A stretch of DNA of 49,524 nt from Candidatus Hydrogenedentota bacterium. Lineage in GTDB: Bacteria; Hydrogenedentota; Hydrogenedentia; Hydrogenedentales; CAIZGN01. The translations under genes were made by a program, and so were the position numbers. A model generated the notes under the pieces. That model was not told the DNA's origin and made no database searches. It worked only from the letters and a program-made list of their open reading frames with translations. Of the stretch, positions 23,382 to 30,211 are shown one piece after another. Numbering within the stretch: position 1 is the first letter of the stretch; each line of letters begins with the position of its first letter. The stretch covers positions 1-49,524 of the forward strand of contig CAIZGN010000691.1 of the NCBI GenBank assembly GCA_903932505.1, in the 5' to 3' direction.

Positions 23382-24212
23382 TTATTCGGCGAAGATTTCA
23401 CCGTAGACCATCTTCTGAAATTCAGAATCTTCGCGCAGGGTATCAAAATCCGTATCGGTGCTGGCCTGACTGCGCAATGAGGGGGCGCGCTCCAAGGCGA
23501 TCGACAGGTTTTTCAGGGCCTCCTCTTTTTTGCCCATGAGGCTGCACAGGCAGGCGAGGTTATAATACGGTTTCGCGTGGTTCGGATTGGCCCCTGCCGC
23601 CGTTCGGTACTCCTTTTCAGCCTCCTCGTATCGCTTCTGTTGCACCAGCAGGTTTGCATAGTTGTTGTGGGCGGCAGGGTCGTTCGGGTTCAGGCGAATG
23701 GCTTCGACGCATTCCGCTTCGGCTTCCTTCGTTCGCCCCTCACCCCGAAGCACAATGGCGAGCAGGTTGTGCGGTCGTCCCCATCCGGGCTTGAGTTCAA
23801 TCGCTTTCGCGAGGAGGGTTTTGGCTTCCCCTGCACGTCCCACCGTCTGTCGACCGAGAATGCTGCCGAGAGACGCATAGGCCGCAGCCCAATTCGGGTC
23901 GGCCTTGATGGCCCTTCGCAGATGGGCTTCGGCGGCGGCAAGGTTGGACTCCCGCTCATACTGCGCGGCAAGCACGAAGTGTTCCCCCGCCGATTTCGGG
24001 GTCCCATCCGCCAAAGCCGCAGCCGCAGCTCGCACGGCGTTCTGCGTGGGCAAGTCCCATGCGCTGGGATCCTCTTCCAGAAGGGCAACGGCGCGCGTCG
24101 TCAAAGCGTCCGTGGGCGCGGGGCTCTGGCCCCATCCCCGGTATCCGGCCACCGCGAGCGCCGCCACGACCGCAGCCGTGGCGCACACCCAAGCGATAGC
24201 ATACCTGCGCAT
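23382..24212 (-). CDS. Membrane-anchored TPR protein
   Basis: Protein of 276 residues with one N-terminal membrane helix (YAIAWVCATAAVVAALAVAGY) and at least four tetratricopeptide repeats (NLAAAEAHLRRAIKADPNWAAAYASLG; EAKTLLAKAIELKPGWGRPHNLLA; EAEAECVEAIRLNPNDPAAHNNYANLL; EAEKEYRTAAGANPNHAKPYYNLACL), a protein-interaction scaffold probably in the periplasm. The C-terminus has the common TPR-gene ending DFDTLREDSEFQKM. ATG at 24212 is preferred over a GTG at 24251 that lacks a ribosome site. It lies 58 bases after the DUF6526 gene of the riboflavin operon and may share its transcript. Partner unknown. Confidence 0.75.
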   Translation of the reverse strand: MRRYAIAWVCATAAVVAALAVAGYRGWGQSPAPTDALTTRAVALLEEDPSAWDLPTQNAVRAAAAALADGTPKSAGEHFVLAAQYERESNLAAAEAHLRRAIKADPNWAAAYASLGSILGRQTVGRAGEAKTLLAKAIELKPGWGRPHNLLAIVLRGEGRTKEAEAECVEAIRLNPNDPAAHNNYANLLVQQKRYEEAEKEYRTAAGANPNHAKPYYNLACLCSLMGKKEEALKNLSIALERAPSLRSQASTDTDFDTLREDSEFQKMVYGEIFAE

Positions 24213-24270
24213 AAGGAACCCGCTCCCCGCCAGCGTGCTGCCGGCGCTCACAACGGTCCGTCAAAAACGA

Positions 24271-24690
24271 TCAAACGCGGTGGTGGTCGGCCTGCCAATC
24301 CTGCACCAGACGCTTGATATCGCTCTGGCTCTGGATGTTCTCACTGAGTACTTTGCTCACCAACGCCGGTAGTTCCGCGTCGGACGCGAAACGCAACGCG
24401 ACCAATTGTTTGATTTGGAGGTCAGCGATTCGGGGTCGCAGTTCTTCCGGAAGCACCTGATTGAGCCGCACCCGCATTTCAAGCCGGATGATGCGATCCT
24501 GAAGGGTGAGCGCATAGGTGCGGGTAATCGCGAGCAGGAATATGGACGCGACGCAGCCGATGGAAAAACCAGCGGCGCCGCTGATGACAATTCCCACGAG
24601 CAAGGCGACCAGAAAAAGTCCCGCGCACACCATGAAGGTGGTGGGGAAGCGGGAGTGGTTCTCATAAGACTGGGGCTTTATTTCTGACAT
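24271..24690 (-). CDS. DUF6526 family membrane protein
   Basis: Protein of 139 residues. KPQSYENHSRFPTTFMV at the start, two transmembrane helices (about 18-60) and the cytoplasmic helical part LQDRIIRLEMRVRLNQVLPEELRPRIADLQIKQLVALRFASDAELPALV match the family recently named DUF6526, of unknown function. AAGGA lies before the ATG. It is six bases downstream of nusB and is the last tightly spaced gene of the riboflavin operon. Confidence 0.75.
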   Translation of the reverse strand: MSEIKPQSYENHSRFPTTFMVCAGLFLVALLVGIVISGAAGFSIGCVASIFLLAITRTYALTLQDRIIRLEMRVRLNQVLPEELRPRIADLQIKQLVALRFASDAELPALVSKVLSENIQSQSDIKRLVQDWQADHHRV

Positions 24691-24696
24691 GGTTGC

Positions 24697-25122
24697 TTAT
24701 TCCTTTCCGTTTTCGAGTTGTTTGCGCAGGCGATCGAGCACCCCGTTGACGAAGCGCGGGGCCTCTTCAGATCCGAAGCGTTTTGCCAGGTCGACAGCCT
24801 CGTTAATGGCCACAGGGGGCGGGACATCCTCCCGGTGGCGCATCTCGTACAGGGCAATTCGCAGGACGGTTCGCTCGATACAGCCGATGCGGTCGAGACT
24901 CCAGTGCTCGAGGGCGGCCGAGATGCTCTCGTCCAACGTGTCCTGATGCTCGCAGACGCCGCGTATGAGCGCTTCCGCGTAGTGTCGAACCGACGGTTTG
25001 GCGGGGTTGACCTCAAAGAAATCATCGACCTCGCCTTCCCAAGGGTACTTGGTGAACTCCAGCCCGAAGAGGAATTGCAAGGCCCGATCCCGCGCGGCCG
25101 GTCTTGAACGAAGATTACTCAC
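24697..25122 (-). CDS. nusB: Transcription antitermination factor NusB
   Basis: All-helical RNA-binding factor of 141 residues that with NusE (S10) nucleates the rRNA antitermination complex on box[15 protein letters not shown] begins the protein; [63 protein letters not shown] is the classic NusB C-terminal half. It starts with GTG at 25122, overlapping the ribH stop as GTGA, so the two are translationally coupled. The ribH-nusB pairing is common across bacteria. Confidence 0.93.
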   Translation of the reverse strand: MSNLRSRPAARDRALQFLFGLEFTKYPWEGEVDDFFEVNPAKPSVRHYAEALIRGVCEHQDTLDESISAALEHWSLDRIGCIERTVLRIALYEMRHREDVPPPVAINEAVDLAKRFGSEEAPRFVNGVLDRLRKQLENGKE

Positions 25123-25589
25123 GCGTCGAGTTGCTCCAATAGGCTGACCATCTCAAGGGCGGCCATGGCTGCGTCAACACCCTTATTTCCCGCCTTCGTA
25201 CCGGCCCGCTCAATGGCCTGCTCGATGTTGTCGGTCGTGAGCACGCCAAAGGTCACGGGTACGCCGGTCTGCATGGAAACCTGTCCGATGCCCTTAGCCA
25301 TTTCTGCGGCGACGTATTCAAAGTGGGGGGTGCCGCCCCGAATGACGCATCCAAGCGCAAGCACGGCGCTGTACTTTCCGGATGCGGCCATCTTCTGGGC
25401 AACCAACGGAATCTCAAAGGCACCGGGGGTCCAGGCCACCGTGATGGCTTCATCGGGCACATCGTGACGCCGGAGGGCATCAATCGCGCCACCGACGAGT
25501 TTGTTGGTGATGAACTCGTTGAAGCGTGAGACGACGATACCAAAGGTCTTGCCCTGAACGGCGAATTTTCCTTCGATAACTTTAGGCAT
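25119..25589 (-). CDS. ribH: 6,7-dimethyl-8-ribityllumazine synthase
   Basis: Penultimate riboflavin enzyme, 156 residues; condenses 5-amino-6-ribitylaminouracil with dihydroxybutanone phosphate. [62 protein letters not shown] (active-site His) and [24 protein letters not shown] are the family signatures in order. It forms icosahedral or pentameric assemblies in known cases. It lies between the DUF2007 gene and nusB and overlaps the latter by 4 bases. Confidence 0.95.
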   Translation of the reverse strand: MPKVIEGKFAVQGKTFGIVVSRFNEFITNKLVGGAIDALRRHDVPDEAITVAWTPGAFEIPLVAQKMAASGKYSAVLALGCVIRGGTPHFEYVAAEMAKGIGQVSMQTGVPVTFGVLTTDNIEQAIERAGTKAGNKGVDAAMAALEMVSLLEQLDA

Positions 25590-25623
25590 AGGTGAATTCC
25601 CTTCGTGTTTCGGTGCCGTATTG

Positions 25624-25917
25624 CTACTCTTCTTCTTCCTTCGAATCGGGGGCGTCCATGATCAGGGTGTCTTCGTCCACGAGGGACTCGGCACCCTCGA
25701 CATTGCGGGCCGCGAGCAGTTCGCGGGCCTGGGCCGCATTTTCCCGGTTCACATAGATTTTGGAGTCGTCTTCGACCGGGAAGGTGATGTGCGGAAGATC
25801 CGAGTCGATGTTGGCCTCGATTCCGTTGCTGTTGAGGTATCCAACGATGATTTCCGCCTCTTCATCATCCTTGCATGCGTACACCATTTCGAGTCCATGT
25901 TCTTCCGGCATGTTCAT
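25624..25917 (-). CDS. DUF2007-like small protein
   Basis: Protein of 97 residues. The N-terminal part ([33 protein letters not shown], then [16 protein letters not shown]) follows the DUF2007 putative signal-transducing fold, a small ferredoxin-like domain, and the tail is very acidic (ends DSKEEEE). It has no signal peptide. It is inserted in the riboflavin operon between ribBA and ribH, with 32- and 34-base gaps. The family has no established role in flavin synthesis. Confidence 0.7.
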   Translation of the reverse strand: MNMPEEHGLEMVYACKDDEEAEIIVGYLNSNGIEANIDSDLPHITFPVEDDSKIYVNRENAAQARELLAARNVEGAESLVDEDTLIMDAPDSKEEEE

Positions 25918-25949
25918 ACTCCTTCTGGTTGTGCCGATTCGGCATTGGT

Positions 25950-27143
25950 CTATGACAACAAGTGTCCCATTTTTTCCTTCTTCGTGTCCAAATATTTCTG
26001 GTTGTCGGGGCCTGGCGACATTTCGATGGCAACCCGACCCGTGACCTGCAGTCCGTATCCTTCCATCCCCGCGCGTTTCACAGGGTTATTCGTGATGATG
26101 CGCATGCTCGTGACGCCCAGGTCTGTGAGGATCTGCGCGCCGATGCCGTATTCGCGGGGATCGGGGTCAAAGCCCAAGTGGACGTTCGCTTCCACCGTGT
26201 CCATGCCCGTGTCCTGCAGGGCGTAGGCCTTGATTTTATTGACCAGCCCGATACCGCGCCCTTCCTGACGCAGGTACACAAGCACACCGCAGTCGGCCTC
26301 GTCGATGATGCGCAGCGCCTGATTGAGTTGTCCGCCACAGTCACAGCGCAACGAGCCGAGCACATCGCCCGTGAAACATTCGGAATGGACCCGGACAAGG
26401 ATGTCATCTTTGTCGCTCACATCCCCTTTGACCAACGCGATGTGCTGAAAATCGTCGATCTCGGTTTCATAAACGATCACGCGGAATTGTCCATAGCGCG
26501 TCGGAAGTACGGCCTCGGCCACACGATGTACGAGCCGCTCGTTCTTGCGCCGATACTTGATGAGGGCTTCGATCGAGCAAATCTTCAGGCCATGCTCTTT
26601 GGCGAAGACCTTCAACTCGGGTAGACGCGCCATGGTGCCATCGTCATTCATGATCTCGCAGATGACCGACGCGGGGCGCAGTCCGGCCAGTTTCATGAGG
26701 TCGATGGACCCCTCCGTCTGCCCCGCCCGAACGAGCACGCCGCCGTCACGGGCTTGGAGGGGAAAGACATGGCCGGGGCGGACGAGGTCGCGCGCGGTTG
26801 TTCCCGGATCGGCGGCGACGAGGATGGAATGCGCCCGGTCGTGCGCGCTGATGCCCGTGGTCACGCCCGTGGCCGCTTCAAAAGACACATGGAACGCGGT
26901 GGAGAAGGGGGAGGTGTTTTCAGCGGTCATGGGCGGCAAACCCAGGATTTTGATGCGCTCGGTTGTCATGGGCATGCAAATGAGCCCGCGCCCGAATTTG
27001 GCCATGAAGTTGATGGCCGCAGGCGTCGCCAATTCGGCGGCCACAACGAGGTCACCCTCATTTTCGCGGTCTTCGTCATCAACAAGGATGATCATTTTTC
27101 CTTGGCGAAGCTCTTCGAGTATTTCCGGTATCGGCGTAAGCAT
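25950..27143 (-). CDS. ribBA: Bifunctional DHBP synthase / GTP cyclohydrolase II (RibBA)
   Basis: Fused enzyme of 397 residues providing both precursors of riboflavin. The N-terminal half is dihydroxybutanone-phosphate synthase: [11 protein letters not shown] binds Mg, and [25 protein letters not shown] is the substrate region. The C-terminal half is GTP cyclohydrolase II: the zinc ligands [14 protein letters not shown] (about 256-269), the catalytic [11 protein letters not shown] and the final KNNP-like TNNPVKRAG. Both halves appear complete. The gene is 12 bases after ribE. Confidence 0.95.
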   Translation of the reverse strand: MLTPIPEILEELRQGKMIILVDDEDRENEGDLVVAAELATPAAINFMAKFGRGLICMPMTTERIKILGLPPMTAENTSPFSTAFHVSFEAATGVTTGISAHDRAHSILVAADPGTTARDLVRPGHVFPLQARDGGVLVRAGQTEGSIDLMKLAGLRPASVICEIMNDDGTMARLPELKVFAKEHGLKICSIEALIKYRRKNERLVHRVAEAVLPTRYGQFRVIVYETEIDDFQHIALVKGDVSDKDDILVRVHSECFTGDVLGSLRCDCGGQLNQALRIIDEADCGVLVYLRQEGRGIGLVNKIKAYALQDTGMDTVEANVHLGFDPDPREYGIGAQILTDLGVTSMRIITNNPVKRAGMEGYGLQVTGRVAIEMSPGPDNQKYLDTKKEKMGHLLS

Positions 27144-27155
27144 CCGATCGTTCCT

Positions 27156-27785
27156 TTATGAGTCAAAGCCATGTCGGGCCAAGAAATCGAGAGAGATTCC
27201 CTTCTTCTCGCCACGTTTCATATAGTGATAAATGTGTTTCCCGAAAAGGTCGGCCTCGAGATTGACCGGGTCGCCCTTGGTCTTTGCCGGGAGCTTCGTC
27301 TTGGATAAGGTCTCCGGGATGACCGCCACGCTAAAGGTGTTGTTTTCGGGACTCACCACCGTGAGACTGATGCCATCGATGGCCACGGACCCTTTCGGCA
27401 CGAGATAGCGTGCGACATCGTCCGGTGCCCAGAAACGGTAGACGGCGAACTCACCCTGCGTGGTGATGCTATCGATGCGGCCAATGCCGTCCACATGGCC
27501 CTGCATGAAATGACCGCCAAAGCGGCCACTTGCGCTCATTGCGCGTTCGAGGTTGACGGCATGTCCGGGGCGCAACTGGCCGAGGGTCGTGCAAGAAAAG
27601 GATTCCGGGGAGACCTGAACAACGAAATTACTGTCGTTAAGGGCCACCACCGTCATGCATGCGCCGTCAATGGCCACGCTATCGCCAATGCGCAGGTCTT
27701 CCAGCACGATCTCGGCGAGCACGGCCAATTCCGCGCCCGACCGTCGCGCCACCACACCGACTTCTTCTATGATTCCGGTAAACAT
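27156..27785 (-). CDS. ribE: Riboflavin synthase alpha subunit
   Basis: Dismutates two lumazine molecules to riboflavin; 209 residues built of two related beta-barrels. MFTGIIEEVGVV is the signature start, the first barrel contains VAIDGACMTVV and FSCTTLG, and the second contains GHFMQGHVDGIG, VAIDGISLTVV and PETLSKTKL. The duplicated VAIDG pattern is clearly visible. Gaps of 4 bases to ribD and 12 to ribBA place it firmly in the operon. Confidence 0.95.
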   Translation of the reverse strand: MFTGIIEEVGVVARRSGAELAVLAEIVLEDLRIGDSVAIDGACMTVVALNDSNFVVQVSPESFSCTTLGQLRPGHAVNLERAMSASGRFGGHFMQGHVDGIGRIDSITTQGEFAVYRFWAPDDVARYLVPKGSVAIDGISLTVVSPENNTFSVAVIPETLSKTKLPAKTKGDPVNLEADLFGKHIYHYMKRGEKKGISLDFLARHGFDS

Positions 27786-27789
27786 CCCG

Positions 27790-28869
27790 CTACCTTTTCA
27801 CGTAAGCTTCAATGAGCAAGTCTTCACCAACAGCCGTCGCGTGCATGCCCTCAAGCGCGATGGCTTCGTCCATGGTCGCCACACCGGATCCCTCGACCGG
27901 GGTAATGGCATCGCGGCCACCCGCTATTTTCGGTGCAACAAAGAAAACAACTTTGTCCACGACCTTCGCATCAAAGGCCGAGGCGTGCGTGGTGCCACCA
28001 CCCTCAATGAGCAGCGACATGATCCCGCGTCGGGCCAATTCCCGCATCAGGGCACCCATATCGACGCCGCCCTCGCCCTTGGGGACCCGAATAACCGCAT
28101 CCGCGCTCGCATAGTCGCGTTCCTCGGTGACCGCCACCCAGACCGGGGCATCGCTCTCCGTCTGAAAAACCTGACGGCTCTCATCCAGATACGCCCCGGC
28201 ATCCAACAGGATGCGAATGGGATCCCGGGTATCGGGTCTGTCGAGACGCGTCGTCAGGCTCGGGTCGTCCAGCATCACCGTCCGGCTGCCGACCAGAATA
28301 CCGTCCACTTCGTTGCGCAATTCATGTACCATGCGCCGGGCGTTTTCGCCGGTCACCCACTTCGAGTGGCCGGTGCGCGTCGCAATTTTCCCGTCAAGCG
28401 TCATAGCGCATTTTGCAATCACAAACGGAAGGCCCGTCGTGATGTACTTGATAAAAGCCTCATTCAGGCGTCTCGCTTCCCCTTCGCACAAGCCGGTCTC
28501 AACCGTAATCCCCGCGTCGCGCAACAAGGCCAGCCCTTTCCCCGCAACAAGCGGGTTGGGGTCTTGCATGGCCGCCACCACCCTGGCGGGACGGTGCTTC
28601 ACCAGCAAATCTGCGCAGGGCGGCGTTTTCCCATGGTGTGCGCAGGGTTCCAGTGTGACGTAGACTGTGGCCCCAACGATGTCGCCCCCCGCCGCTTCAA
28701 TGGCGATCACCTCGGCGTGCGGTTCCCCCGCCTTTGCGTGCCAACCCTCGCCCAGAATCTGCCCGTCGCGCACAACAACGCAACCGACCATGGGATTCGG
28801 ACTCGTTCGTCCTTTTCCCTTGGCCGCCAACGCCAGCGCTCGCGTCATATAATCCCGGTCGACATCCAT
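27790..28869 (-). CDS. ribD: Bifunctional deaminase/reductase RibD
   Basis: Riboflavin enzyme of 359 residues. N-terminal zinc deaminase with ligands H51 (GEPHAE, with catalytic E53), C76 and C85 (LEPCAHHGKTPPC); C-terminal DHFR-like reductase (VIAKCAMTLDGKIATRTGHSKWVTGENARRMVHELRNEVDGILVGSRTV and the late LLIEGGGTT). First gene of the operon. The ATG at 28869 directly follows the T-run of the leader terminator, and its only plausible Shine-Dalgarno bases (AGGG) lie in that hairpin, so terminator folding would also reduce translation. Confidence 0.95.
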   Translation of the reverse strand: MDVDRDYMTRALALAAKGKGRTSPNPMVGCVVVRDGQILGEGWHAKAGEPHAEVIAIEAAGGDIVGATVYVTLEPCAHHGKTPPCADLLVKHRPARVVAAMQDPNPLVAGKGLALLRDAGITVETGLCEGEARRLNEAFIKYITTGLPFVIAKCAMTLDGKIATRTGHSKWVTGENARRMVHELRNEVDGILVGSRTVMLDDPSLTTRLDRPDTRDPIRILLDAGAYLDESRQVFQTESDAPVWVAVTEERDYASADAVIRVPKGEGGVDMGALMRELARRGIMSLLIEGGGTTHASAFDAKVVDKVVFFVAPKIAGGRDAITPVEGSGVATMDEAIALEGMHATAVGEDLLIEAYVKR

Positions 28870-28904
28870 AAAAAAACCCTGACGGAGTATTCATCCTTCA
28901 GGGC
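28870..28904 (-). terminator. Terminator of the FMN riboswitch expression platform
   Basis: On the minus strand GCCCTGAAGGA pairs with TCCGTCAGGG (6 bp, one mismatch, 3 bp, a seven-base loop), followed directly by seven T residues at 28870-28876 and then the ribD ATG. The 5' arm (minus strand of 28895-28904) is the exact complement of the 5' edge of the aptamer (29062-29071), suggesting a competing antiterminator. Confidence 0.75.
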
Positions 28905-28972
28905 ACATACGCTAAGTTGTCAAGACAGATCCAGAGCGTACTTCGTACGCCCGGCCATCCGCTTCCTTCTTT

Positions 28973-29074
28973 CTTCCGGACTGTACCGTCGGCCCCGGAA
29001 TTACACCGGGTCTGCGCCGAAGCGCTCGCGGGCTTTCACCGCCGGTCGGGAATCTCACCCTGCCCTGAAGGTTT
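28973..29074 (-). ncRNA. FMN riboswitch (RFN element) aptamer
   Basis: The minus strand shows the defining conserved segments in order: CAGGGTGAGATTCCCGACC, GGCGGTGAAAGCCCGCGAGC, then ATTCCGGGGCCGACGGTACA and GTCCGGA. These form the multi-branched RFN aptamer that binds flavin mononucleotide. It lies between a sigma-70 promoter and the leader terminator before ribD, so FMN is expected to switch off the operon. Confidence 0.96.
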
Positions 29075-29095
29075 GCCTCTATGGCATCTGTCCCT

Positions 29096-29125
29096 ATTCT
29101 AGCAAGAGCACCGGGTGTTCGTCAA
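29096..29125 (-). promoter_or_regulatory. Sigma-70 promoter of the riboflavin operon
   Basis: Minus strand TTGACG (29125-29120), 18-base spacer, TAGAAT (29101-29096). The transcript would start near 29089, about 15 bases before the FMN aptamer. Confidence 0.8.
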
Positions 29126-29318
29126 TGACGCATCGGATTCGCGGATGAAGCAACACCCTTACCGGGCATGCAAAAACCGCCCCTCGACCTCATTTCGAAT
29201 GCAGCGAGAAATCTTGTGGCGGGTAATTCAGCGAGTGCCTGCAACCTTGCGACAACCAGGCTCACACAATCAAAATGAAGCGGCAGAATCACCAAGGCGA
29301 TCTTCTCTCCGGCATCGG
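29126..29318. other. Spacer between ispE and the riboflavin promoter
   Basis: About 190 bases with no gene I can support. A minus-strand frame at 29122-29421 overlaps the 3' end of ispE and has no ribosome site. No hairpin followed by a T-run was seen after ispE. Confidence 0.5.
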
Positions 29319-30200
29319 TCAGTCGAAACGCTCGACTCCAGCGGCTACGGTGCACACGGTACTCGTTGGATAGTCGGGGATAGCTCCAGCGATACGGTTC
29401 GCGTCCCGTTTGTCCGTGCACACCCCAAAGAGGGTCGGCCCGCTACCACTCATCGCAGCGGCCGTGCAGCCCAATTCGAGCAGGTGCTCCTTCATGGCTT
29501 GCAGATGAGGATGGTCGATAAAAACAGGACGCTCCATCCGATTGAAAATCATGGCGGGCACATTGCCCTGTCGGAGTCGGTCGATGGCCGTACGAAAGGC
29601 CCGGGTGCGCCCTGCAAAGGGACGATCATCAGAGCGTTCGAGTTCGGGGTGGTTGTAGGTGTGGCTTGCGCTGACGGCGATGGGCGGATGAACCAGCACG
29701 AACCAGGTTTCGGGGAGGGGTGGCAGAAAGGCCATATCCTCACCGCGCCGGGTGGCGGCCACAGCCCCCCCCCGCAGGCAGTAGGGGACATCGGAACCCA
29801 GCTCAAGCGCAAGACGGAGCAGGATACCGGGGGCAAGGCGCAGATCCCAAAGCAGGTTGAGCGCGACAAGTGTGGCTGCAGCGTTGCCAGATCCCCCCGC
29901 GAGTCCGGCGGCAAGCGGGATATGCTTTTCGAGGTGAATGCGCGCACCGGCCCTGCATCCGGTATGCCTTCGCAACAATTCGGCGGCGCGATAGACCAGA
30001 TTGCCTTCCCCGTTGTCCAGTTCAGGCGCGGAACAGGTCAGCTCGATGCGATCGTGACGTTCTTCAAAAACAAGTTGATCCGCCAGCGACACGCTTTGAA
30101 AAACCGTTTCAATATTATTGTAGCCGTCCCGACGCTTGTTCAGGACATCGAGATAGAGATTGATCTTGGCATATGATCGATATGTGACGGCGGTGGACAA
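29319..30200 (-). CDS. ispE: 4-diphosphocytidyl-2-C-methyl-D-erythritol kinase
   Basis: GHMP kinase of the non-mevalonate isoprenoid pathway, 293 residues. Motif 1 is SYAKINLYLDVLNKRRDGYNNIETVFQSV, motif 2 is PLAAGLAGGSGNAAATLVALNLLW (one Gly where most relatives have a second Ser), motif 3 is AMSGSGPTLFGV. GSDVPYCLRGGAVAATRRGE is also characteristic. The start is TTG at 30200 with AAGGA seven bases upstream; that AAGGA overlaps the stop of the preceding gene, 11 bases away, so the two are probably co-transcribed although they look functionally unrelated. Confidence 0.92.
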   Translation of the reverse strand: MSTAVTYRSYAKINLYLDVLNKRRDGYNNIETVFQSVSLADQLVFEERHDRIELTCSAPELDNGEGNLVYRAAELLRRHTGCRAGARIHLEKHIPLAAGLAGGSGNAAATLVALNLLWDLRLAPGILLRLALELGSDVPYCLRGGAVAATRRGEDMAFLPPLPETWFVLVHPPIAVSASHTYNHPELERSDDRPFAGRTRAFRTAIDRLRQGNVPAMIFNRMERPVFIDHPHLQAMKEHLLELGCTAAAMSGSGPTLFGVCTDKRDANRIAGAIPDYPTSTVCTVAAGVERFD

Positions 30201-30211
30201 AGCATCGTTCC

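Noticed and set aside
27655-29148. 497-codon plus-strand frame opposite ribE/ribD and the FMN riboswitch
   Set aside because: It runs antisense through two certain genes and the riboswitch, with no start signal; produced by high GC content.
29122-29421. 99-codon minus-strand frame after ispE
   Set aside because: It begins inside ispE in another frame, has no ribosome site and resembles no protein.
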